Of a stretch of DNA of 12,767 bases, positions 1 through 5,217 are shown one piece after another. Position numbers and translations under genes: made by a program. Numbering within the stretch: the stretch's first letter is position 1; each line of letters begins with the position of its first letter. The stretch lies in assembly GCA_946478675.1 (NCBI GenBank), contig CAMLEF010000096.1, positions 1 through 12,767 on the forward strand. Direction: 5' to 3'. Source of the stretch: an uncultured Flavobacteriales bacterium (lineage in GTDB: Bacteria; Bacteroidota; Bacteroidia; Palsa-965). Under the pieces are notes generated by a model that saw only the letters and a program-made list of their open reading frames with translations, made no database searches and was not told the origin of the DNA.

Positions 1-1
1 C

Positions 2-973
2 ACGGATCAGTCGACGACGATCAACGGCAATATCGTTTCCTGGAACTGGAATTTCAACGACGGCAACACGAGCACGCAATCCGATCCGCTGCATGCGTTT
101 GCGATGGTGAACGACAGCTTCGACGTGTCGCTCATCGTTACGAATACCGACGGTTGCTCCGATACGATCACGCAGCTCGTGACGACGTATCCGTTGCCCG
201 TGATGAATTTCGGTCCGCTTTCCGCGAGCGGCTGTGAAGATTATACGGCGACGTTCAACGACAATTCAACGGTGAGCGGCGGCAACATCGTGAACTGGTT
301 CTGGGATTTCGGCGACGGCAATCTCGGCTTCACGCAGAACCCCGTACACACGTACACCGATTCCGGATCGTATGTTGTTTCGCTTGCGGTGACGAGCTCG
401 TACGGCTGCACGTTCATCGATACGCTGAATTACCCGGTGATCGTTTATCCGAAACCCGTTGCGGATTTCACGCCGTCGCCGGTGAGCACTTCGATCCTCA
501 CGCCGAATATCGACTTCACCGACGCATCACAAGGCGCGATGTACTGGCAATGGGATTTCGGCGATTTCGGCAGCAGCAACCTGCAGAATCCTTCACACCT
601 GTACGCCGACACCGGCCAGTACAACGTCACGCAGATCGTCGTCAACCAATACGGCTGCAGCGACACGACGCTTGTTCCCGTGTGGATCCAGGCGGAGTTC
701 ACGTTCTTCATCCCGAACGCCTTTACGCCGAACGGTGACGGGCACAACGAGATCTTCATGGGCGAAGGCATGGGCATTGTCGATTTCGATATGCTCGTAT
801 TCGATCGCTGGGGCAATGTCATCTTCGAATCGAAAGATCCCGCTGTTGGCTGGGACGGCAGGCTGAAGAGCGGCAACCGCGCAGAGATCGACGTCTACGT
901 CTACAAGATCTACATCCGCGACGTAACGGGCGTGGAGCATACGTTTATCGGCCACGTGAGCCTTGTGCGTTGA
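2..973 (+). CDS. PKD-repeat protein with T9SS type B (gliding motility-associated) C-terminal domain, 5'-truncated
   Basis: The reading frame is open to the left edge, so this is the last 323 codons of a longer gene. The fragment shows PKD-type Ig-like repeats. An incomplete one begins around residues 13-60 with a variant WNWNFNDG core. A second (about residues 65-148) carries WDFGDG, and a third (about 150-228) carries WDFGDF, each followed by the usual NPxHxYxDxGxYxV strand. Residues about 232-323 (FIPNAFTPNGDGHNEIF, then FDRWGNVIFES and GWDG) match the CHU_C / gliding motility-associated C-terminal domain, which directs secretion through the type IX system and surface attachment in Bacteroidetes. 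The protein is therefore probably a secreted or cell-surface adhesin or structural protein. The N-terminal part, signal peptide and true start lie outside the window. The ATG at 104 is internal to a PKD repeat and is not the start. Family assignment is strong; the specific role is unknown. Confidence 0.93.
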   Translation, partial: TDQSTTINGNIVSWNWNFNDGNTSTQSDPLHAFAMVNDSFDVSLIVTNTDGCSDTITQLVTTYPLPVMNFGPLSASGCEDYTATFNDNSTVSGGNIVNWFWDFGDGNLGFTQNPVHTYTDSGSYVVSLAVTSSYGCTFIDTLNYPVIVYPKPVADFTPSPVSTSILTPNIDFTDASQGAMYWQWDFGDFGSSNLQNPSHLYADTGQYNVTQIVVNQYGCSDTTLVPVWIQAEFTFFIPNAFTPNGDGHNEIFMGEGMGIVDFDMLVFDRWGNVIFESKDPAVGWDGRLKSGNRAEIDVYVYKIYIRDVTGVEHTFIGHVSLVR

Positions 974-1008
974 TCGAATAGATTTTTCTGATTTATTTTC
1001 TTCCTTCC

Positions 1009-1056
1009 TTGTTTGAGCGGAGTTCCCCGCTTGTTCGAGCGGAGTCGAGAACCTTT
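1009..1056 (+). repeat. Two adjacent copies of a GTTCGAGCGGAGTCG-type intergenic repeat
   Basis: Positions 1030-1056 read CTTGTTCGAGCGGAGTCG followed by AGAACCTTTT. A diverged, shorter copy (CTTGTTTGAGCGGAGTT) lies just upstream at 1009-1025. A third copy is at 1893-1920. The sequence lies between genes and contains short GCGG/CCGC complementary blocks that could fold locally. From memory, TTCGAGCGGAGTCG-like words are frequent between genes in many Bacteroidetes and some other genomes; this was not searched here. Confidence 0.7.
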
Positions 1057-1236
1057 TCCCTGCACATCGTATTTCTCATCAAAAACCGTTGCTTCTCTTC
1101 CGCTAACCGTAGACTTTCTTCCCCCAAAATCTTTTGTTAAAAATTTCATCCGTTTGAAAACGAACCCCAAAGATTCGGGCATGAATCTGTGTGTCTATCG
1201 CTTATAGTATTAATCACTTTTTAAAACTCTTGCAAT

Positions 1237-1818
1237 ATGAAACCGAATGATAAACAGAAAGGCCAGTCGCCCGAAAATATGAATCAGAAAGGCGATGAAA
1301 ACATGAAGGCCAACGCGCAGAACAAATCTGACGCGAACCAGAAAAAAGACGAATCGTTCAACAATGAAGTGAACGCAGATCCGTCCAAAAAGCAAAAATC
1401 GCTCGAGCCGATTGCCACCGCGGAACCCGAAAAGCCCGAATCACAAAAACAGGATCCCAAAGAGAAACAGCAGTCGGGTCTTACCAATGAACACGAAACC
1501 GACGAAGAGCTCGACCTCGACCAAACGGAAGAACGGGATATCGAAGGACAGGGCATGGGCCGTGAAAAAGGAAATGAGAAAGCCGGCATCGAAATGAAAT
1601 CCGCCGGTCAGCTGAAAAATTCCGGCGAAGAAAAACAACAATCCTCCGGCAAGACGGAGATGAGCGTCGGGAAAAACGAACCCGGCGCAGAACAGAAAAA
1701 TCAGCCGGCCGATCGTAACGCACCGAAGAAGGACCGTATGGCCAATGACAAAACCGGTGTCAAGAATTACGATCACCAGGATGCGCAGCGCAACAAAGAG
1801 AAAAACAAAAAAGTATAA
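1237..1818 (+). CDS. Extremely hydrophilic, probably disordered hydrophilin-like protein (193 aa)
   Basis: I do not recognise a named family. The protein is almost entirely K, E, N, Q, D, S, G and P. It has no Cys or Trp, one Phe and one Tyr, and only about a dozen Ile, Leu and Val residues. Glycine is about 7% (14 of 193), so by glycine content and strong hydrophilicity it resembles hydrophilins and LEA-like desiccation or osmotic protectants. That is a composition-based inference. There is no signal peptide or membrane segment, so it should be cytoplasmic. It may instead be an orphan of the low-complexity 'hypothetical protein' class common in Bacteroidetes. The start ATG at 1237 follows an AT-rich leader with no Shine-Dalgarno, as is usual in this phylum. 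It stands alone: 263 nt separate it from the upstream gene and a strong hairpin terminator begins 21 nt after its stop. The opposite frames are also open here, but only as a by-product of the A-rich composition. Confidence 0.8.
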   Translation: MKPNDKQKGQSPENMNQKGDENMKANAQNKSDANQKKDESFNNEVNADPSKKQKSLEPIATAEPEKPESQKQDPKEKQQSGLTNEHETDEELDLDQTEERDIEGQGMGREKGNEKAGIEMKSAGQLKNSGEEKQQSSGKTEMSVGKNEPGAEQKNQPADRNAPKKDRMANDKTGVKNYDHQDAQRNKEKNKKV

Positions 1819-1838
1819 GACGCCGCATCTTCTCATGC

Positions 1839-1876
1839 AACGAAAAAGGACTTCACATCGAAGTCCTTTTTCGTTT
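1839..1876. terminator. Perfect-stem bidirectional terminator between convergent genes
   Basis: A perfect inverted repeat runs 1839-1853 (AACGAAAAAGGACTT) against 1861-1875. It can add one more C-G pair (1854/1860), giving a 16-bp stem around a 5-nt loop. The A-run and T-run inside the stem make it usable on either strand. It lies 21 nt after the hydrophilic gene and about 100 nt beyond the stop of the opposing minus-strand gene, so it plausibly serves both. Confidence 0.85.
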
Positions 1877-1892
1877 TACTGCTTGTCTTCTC

Positions 1893-1920
1893 TGCTTGTT
1901 CGAGCGGAGTCGGGAACCTG
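1893..1920 (+). repeat. Third copy of the GTTCGAGCGGAGTCG-type repeat
   Basis: The segment contains CTTGTTCGAGCGGAGTCG followed by GGAACCT. It matches the copy at 1030-1056 at nearly every position over about 25 nt, with one A-to-G change after the shared block. It lies in the 159-nt convergent gap between the hydrophilic gene and the small minus-strand gene, after the bidirectional terminator. Confidence 0.7.
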
Positions 1921-1977
1921 TTTCATTGAACTACTCCAACTTCCCAACTCCGCTGAATCTCTCTTAAAAAAACGCAC

Positions 1978-2391
1978 TCACTCCTGCTGGTGGTCCTTCT
2001 GATCTCTCGAATCCTTGTGCTCCTGGTTTTTCGCTTCCATATCGGAAAGCGCTTCTACGTTCTTGAGGAACTTGCCGACGTTCTCATCGGCGTACATGCC
2101 ATACGCATCGGAAAGCGTTCCTTTCGTGCCGTCGCACGTTTCGATGCGATAGATGATCGAGTTGTCGCCGGGATCACTCGTGCCTTCGAAACGATGATGG
2201 TCGATAATCTTCACGTCAACCGGCGGATAACCTTGTTCCTTGTTCATCGTGTGAAGCGAATTGTCGCGGACGATAAAATCTTCCGTGTAGCCGTCATTCT
2301 TCGCGAGCGTGATGTATTCGATCGGCGTCAGCTGTCGCGTGGAATCTCCCTTCGGCTGCGAAGGTTTCTGATCTTCTTTGATTGGTTTCAT
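1978..2391 (-). CDS. Small conserved Bacteroidetes protein, often labelled 'phosphoribosylpyrophosphate synthetase' (137 aa)
   Basis: The core of the protein (about residues 22-110) carries the pattern I associate with a small Bacteroidetes-specific family: GYTEDF near residues 34-39, HHRFEGTSDPGDNSIIY at about 65-81, and a KGTLSDAYGMYAD block at about 90-102. Database entries for this family often carry the name phosphoribosylpyrophosphate synthetase, but the protein is far shorter than a real PRPP synthetase (about 310 aa) and has no PRPP-binding motif that I can see. The enzymatic label should not be trusted, and the function is unknown. Both ends are charged extensions (KPIKEDQKPSQPKGD at the start; a K/D/E/Q/H-rich tail), which are probably disordered. 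There is no signal peptide or membrane helix. It is transcribed alone, divergently from the lipoprotein gene and convergently with the hydrophilic gene. Confidence 0.8.
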   Translation of the reverse strand: MKPIKEDQKPSQPKGDSTRQLTPIEYITLAKNDGYTEDFIVRDNSLHTMNKEQGYPPVDVKIIDHHRFEGTSDPGDNSIIYRIETCDGTKGTLSDAYGMYADENVGKFLKNVEALSDMEAKNQEHKDSRDQKDHQQE

Positions 2392-2689
2392 AGGATTACA
2401 TGTTTATGACTGTAAGAAGTAATGCAAAAAAGGTTCCTGCCGCGGCACAATGCTTTCTTCATTGGTAATTAGCGAAAAGAGAATTCCACAATTCCCGTTT
2501 CCAGTTGCCCGGATTGCTCAAACTGTGGCGCACCTTCCACGAAAATCACGCAACAAAAACGATTGATATTCTAAAAGCAATTCGTTTTCAGTGCAATAGA
2601 AAAAAGGCGCAGGAGTTGAATTGTAACGGAACGAGGCGGAATCCGAAAAGCCTGTGATGAAGAGAGTAGGAACACTAAAACGTACAGAC

Positions 2690-3082
2690 ATGAATTTTGT
2701 AAAAGCAATTGCCTTTGGACTTATTATCTGCACCATGGCTATTACTGGCTGCAAAAAAGACGATTTCCAGGAAACAGGACAAAGCACCTCTCCGAACCTT
2801 TCTTTCCGCGGCGGACTCGCCTTCAACGTGAAAGACGGTAACGGCAACGCGATCGCAGGTGCTACCATGTCCATCGCGCTTTCCCAGTCAGAACTCAACA
2901 GCGGCACTTATCTCGCAACGCATAACACCGATGCCAGCGGCCACGTCGACTTCGGTCAGCTCAACTCCGGCAACTACTACTATCGCGTAGACGTAACGAT
3001 CAACAACGTTCCGTACCACGGTGAAGGCGTAGTACAAGTGCAGGGTGGAGAAAACCTGACGCAGGAATTGACACTGCAGTAA
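2690..3082 (+). CDS. Small lipoprotein with a carboxypeptidase-regulatory/transthyretin-like beta-sandwich domain (130 aa)
   Basis: I place the start at the ATG at 2690. It is preceded directly by an in-frame extension from 2654 (GTG/ATG) that would put charged residues ahead of the signal peptide. From 2690 the protein begins with a classical lipoprotein signal: MNFVKAI, a hydrophobic core, and a lipobox ITGC with the lipidated Cys at residue 21. KKDD follows, as is common in Bacteroidetes lipoproteins. Residues about 42-130 (AFNVKDGNGNAIAGATMSIA, then TDASGHVDFGQLNSGNYYY and a terminal VQVQGGENLTQELTLQ) look like the Ig-like/prealbumin fold of carboxypeptidase-regulatory-like or CNA-B domains: a 'V.D.NG.pI.gA.v.' strand and a 'Td..G...f..L..G.Y...v' block. 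It is probably anchored in the outer membrane. No enzymatic residues are evident and the role is unknown. It is followed by a modest hairpin. Confidence 0.85.
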   Translation: MNFVKAIAFGLIICTMAITGCKKDDFQETGQSTSPNLSFRGGLAFNVKDGNGNAIAGATMSIALSQSELNSGTYLATHNTDASGHVDFGQLNSGNYYYRVDVTINNVPYHGEGVVQVQGGENLTQELTLQ

Positions 3083-3090
3083 CGAATAAA

Positions 3091-3120
3091 AAGAGCGGTC
3101 ACCCGTACCGCTCTTCCTTC
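3091..3120 (+). terminator. Hairpin after the lipoprotein gene
   Basis: AAGAGCGGT (3091-3099) pairs perfectly with ACCGCTCTT (3107-3115) around a 7-nt loop, 8 nt after the stop codon. The following stretch (CCTTC) is pyrimidine-rich but not a clean T-run, so termination may be partial, leaving possible read-through into the PA2169-like gene. Confidence 0.6.
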
Positions 3121-3164
3121 CATTCAACACAACCAGGCAACTGCCTAATTAAATACAACAAGCT

Positions 3165-3620
3165 ATGAAAACCACAACCGAAAAGACCACCAAAGCGCTG
3201 CGGGAGCTGATCATCATCAACAACGATCGCACCGAAGGTTACCAGCGTGCTTCTGAAGAAGCCAAGGACGGCGATCTCAAGATCATGTTCGGCAAATTCA
3301 GCAGCCAGAGCAAACGTTTCGCTGAAGAGCTGAGCTCCTTCGTAACGTTCGACGACGTTCCCGAAGACGACAAAACCACCAACTCCGGTAAGCTCTACCG
3401 TGTATGGATGGACATGAAAGCAGCGCTCGCCGGCAACAACCGCAAAGCAGTGCTCACTTCCTGCGAGTTCGGCGAAGACGTGGCGAAAAAAACATACGAT
3501 ACCGTTCTCGAGAACACCGAAGATATCCCGAGCGACGCACTTGCAGTGATCCGCCGTCAGCGCACGGAACTGCAGGCCGCGCACGATTCGGTTAAGTCTA
3601 TGCGTGACCGGGCATCCTGA
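3165..3620 (+). CDS. PA2169 family four-helix-bundle protein (DUF2383), 151 aa
   Basis: The sequence fits the PA2169/DUF2383 family of ferritin-like four-helix-bundle proteins. The N-terminal helix (ALRELIIINNDRTEGYQRASEE, residues 11-32) has the family's L..Li.in.dr..GY..A pattern. A second helix covers about residues 37-60 (LKIMFGKFSSQSKRFAEEL). There is a conserved GKLYRVWMDMKAAL block at 75-88 and an LTSCEFGEDVAKKTYDTVL helix near 97-115. The length is typical. It is soluble and has no signal peptide. The molecular function is not established; the family is often found among general stress genes, which matches its neighbours here. The start ATG at 3165 follows an A-rich leader containing a small AGGCA/TGCCT inverted repeat (3135-3146). 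A strong terminator closes the gene. Confidence 0.9.
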   Translation: MKTTTEKTTKALRELIIINNDRTEGYQRASEEAKDGDLKIMFGKFSSQSKRFAEELSSFVTFDDVPEDDKTTNSGKLYRVWMDMKAALAGNNRKAVLTSCEFGEDVAKKTYDTVLENTEDIPSDALAVIRRQRTELQAAHDSVKSMRDRAS

Positions 3621-3648
3621 TTTGAACAGTAGGGAACAGGACCCAAAT

Positions 3649-3681
3649 GGCAGCAGGGAGAAATCTCTGCTGCCTTTTTTT
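3649..3681 (+). terminator. Strong intrinsic terminator after the PA2169-like gene
   Basis: GGCAGCAGGGA (3649-3659) pairs with 3664-3674 in an 11-bp stem with one G-U pair, closed by a GAAA tetraloop (3660-3663). Seven Ts follow (3675-3681). This is a textbook intrinsic terminator 29 nt after the stop codon. Confidence 0.92.
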
Positions 3682-3725
3682 GTTACGTGGTTTGTGAGAA
3701 TGAAGGAGAATTGTGATGGCGGGTC

Positions 3726-3756
3726 ACGAATTACGAATGGCTACGAATATACGAAT
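3726..3756. repeat. Cluster of four ACGAAT words (ATTCGT on the minus strand)
   Basis: ACGAAT occurs at 3726-3731, 3733-3738, 3743-3748 and 3751-3756, separated by 1, 4 and 2 nt; a weaker GTGAAT follows. From memory, clusters of ATTCGT/ACGAAT words between genes recur in many Bacteroidetes genomes; I know of no assigned function. It lies in the 583-nt gene-free convergent gap. Confidence 0.7.
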
Positions 3757-3853
3757 GCGTGAATGGGGCGGTCGTGCCCGAACGGATCGTTTAGAAAAAG
3801 AGAATCGTTTAAATAATTTGGAGCTGGAACTGTAGCAATCACCAGGGAAGAAC

Positions 3854-3967
3854 GGTCCCGCTATCCGCTGTACTCCTCAGCGTAAAAAAGTAAACCTCGA
3901 AGGTTTCCAAAAACCTTCGAGGTTTACTTTTTTACGCTTCCGGGGTGCCGCTCCTATCGGGGCTATT
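3854..3967. repeat. Intergenic repeat element: conserved-looking flanks around a perfect 27-bp hairpin
   Basis: The core is a perfect inverted repeat, 3880-3906 against 3911-3937, with a 4-nt CCAA loop. The flanks are GGTCCCGCTATCCGCTGTAC (3854-3873) on the left and GGGGTGCCGCTCCTATCGGG (3942-3961) plus GCTATT on the right. CCCG (3857-3860) can pair with CGGG (3958-3961), extending an imperfect basal stem. From memory, such flanks (TAGCCCNGATNGNAGCGGC at one end and AGCGGATAGCGGGA at the other on the minus strand), with a variable hairpin between them, recur between genes in Bacteroidetes. Its position between convergent genes also allows it to act as a bidirectional terminator. Confidence 0.75.
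3880..3937. terminator. Perfect 27-bp hairpin, possible bidirectional terminator
   Basis: Both arms contain an A6/T6 run, so on either strand the hairpin ends in a T-rich arm. Within each arm is a nested 15-nt palindrome, AAACCT-3 nt-AGGTTT (3892-3906 and 3911-3925), so each arm could also fold alone. It sits between the end of the PA2169-like gene and the end of the kinase operon on the opposite strand. Confidence 0.6.
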
Positions 3968-4104
3968 CAAGATGCTTTCGGAATTTTCAACCGCGAACGA
4001 AACGAAAACGCAACGCGAGTCTCTCCGGGACTAGTTTGTCAGTATAAAACCAAAGCCAACATCAACACAATTACCAAACATCACCGTGCAACTCCATTCA
4101 ACCG

Positions 4105-4216
4105 CACCAATTCATCATCTCACCAACCCACCCAACTAACCAACTCAACCAACTCAATCAACTCAATCACACCAATCAAATATCAAACATCAATAATCAA
4201 ACATCAACTATCCATC
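4105..4216. repeat. G-free low-complexity tract with a 9-nt CAACTCAAY tandem repeat
   Basis: No G occurs on the + strand for 112 nt. Inside are adjacent 9-nt units: CCAACTAAC, CAACTCAAC, CAACTCAAT, CAACTCAAT and CACACCAAT, at 4132-4176. CATCAA and AATCAAA words follow up to 4206. The tract runs directly into the 3' end of the kinase gene on the minus strand, so its transcript would be a C-free, G/U-rich 3' untranslated tail. Confidence 0.75.
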
Positions 4217-5217
4217 GGAAACCTGCACACCACCTCCGTACCACCACCCTCCACATCACGCAGCTCCACGCTTCCCCCATGCGCCTTCATAATCTTCTCC
4301 GCGATCGTCAATCCAAAACCGAGATGATCATTCCGCGTTGAGAAAAACGGCTCGAACGCATGCTGTTTCACCTCTTCACTCATGCCGTGGCCATTGTCGC
4401 GCACGCGGAGCACCGCTTCTTTGCCTTCGTGGCGCAGGGAAACACTGATCGACTTTGCGCCCGACTGCTGCGCGTTGAAAAATAAATTCTGCAGCAGCAG
4501 GTCGATACGTTCGCTGTCGACATTCGCCATGATGGGCGAGGATTCGATCGTTTCCGAAACGCTGCCTTTTTTCGAATACTGCGCGTTGAATTTTTCTACG
4601 ATGTCGCGGACAATATGTGCAAGGTCCTGCGGCTCGGAACGAAGCACGATGCGGCCGGTCGCAATCGAGAACCGGGATACGGATTGATTCACCTTTTCAC
4701 CGGCGCGCGTGATCATGTCGAGGTAGAAGCCCGCTACATCATCCTGGCTGCAGCTCTCGGCAAGACGATCGATGCTCAGCGTTAAGCTCGTGAGCGAATT
4801 GCGCACGTCATGCGCGAGGGAAGAAGCCACCTTCGCAATTTTCTCGCGCGAGAAATGCAGCGACGATTCATGCTCCTGCAGGTAACGTGCGCGGCTGATC
4901 ACGAACAGCAACCGGTGGTTGACATCGCCGTTCCATTCTTCGCGCAGGATCACGTCGGAAGCGCCGTGACGGATCGCTTCTTCACCCGCCGCGACAGTTT
5001 CCGCCAGCGCAATAACGGGCACGGCAGGAAACGACTGCAGCAGCATGTCGAGCGCCGCCAATGGTGAATCGAAGCCGGTGATGCTGCCGGAAATGATCAC
5101 GTCGAATTTTTCGGTGGTGGCGCGGAGCACTTCTTCGCGCGAAACGGCAGTAGTGAAATTGCCCGGCTGCGCGCTGTGGTCAGCGACGAGAATACGGGTT
5201 GAATGGAGTTCAGGCAT
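4204..5217 (-). CDS. Soluble sensor histidine kinase with degenerate N-terminal pseudo-receiver (337 aa)
   Basis: Residues about 7-110 have a receiver-like layout: RILVADHS at 8-15, FDVIISGS at 38-45, VPVIALAE at 66-73 and GASDVIL at 85-91. The phosphoacceptor position after FDVIIS is Gly44, not Asp. The beta-5 Lys is replaced by Arg92, and the segment between strands 1 and 3 is about 11 residues short. This should be a pseudo-receiver that cannot be phosphorylated. A HisKA dimerisation domain follows, with the H box at SSLAHDVRNSLTSL (His136), then an ATPase domain: N box LLLQNLFFNAQQ (Asn248), G1 VRDNGHGM (Asp274), F box FEPFFSTR, and G2 HLGFGLTIAEKIMKAHGGSVEL. All kinase motifs are intact. 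There are no membrane helices, so it acts in the cytoplasm. Its start overlaps the upstream LEA_2 gene by 8 nt, implying translational coupling. No response regulator is adjacent; the NtrC-type regulator at 10041 is a possible partner (inference). Confidence 0.9.
   Translation of the reverse strand: MPELHSTRILVADHSAQPGNFTTAVSREEVLRATTEKFDVIISGSITGFDSPLAALDMLLQSFPAVPVIALAETVAAGEEAIRHGASDVILREEWNGDVNHRLLFVISRARYLQEHESSLHFSREKIAKVASSLAHDVRNSLTSLTLSIDRLAESCSQDDVAGFYLDMITRAGEKVNQSVSRFSIATGRIVLRSEPQDLAHIVRDIVEKFNAQYSKKGSVSETIESSPIMANVDSERIDLLLQNLFFNAQQSGAKSISVSLRHEGKEAVLRVRDNGHGMSEEVKQHAFEPFFSTRNDHLGFGLTIAEKIMKAHGGSVELRDVEGGGTEVVCRFPMDS

Noticed and set aside
1210..1836. Long open frames on the minus strand opposite the hydrophilic gene, rich in Phe, Leu, Val and Ile
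   Set aside because: These are the complement of a Lys/Glu/Gln-rich coding strand; such frames stay open as a composition artefact and show no start context or family match.
3135..3146. AGGCA-AC-TGCCT inverted repeat before the PA2169-like gene as an operator
   Set aside because: The arms are only 5 bp and there is no second copy; this is too weak to call a regulatory site.
3716..3835. 39-codon open frame in the repeat-rich gap (MAGHELRMATNIRMRE...)
   Set aside because: It is built partly from the ACGAAT repeat words, has no leader or recognisable protein pattern, and lies after a strong terminator; it is best read as chance.
3880..3937. CRISPR repeat or tRNA-like structure at the long hairpin
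   Set aside because: There is a single hairpin with no regularly spaced copies and no spacers; the perfect 27-bp stem does not fit a cloverleaf.
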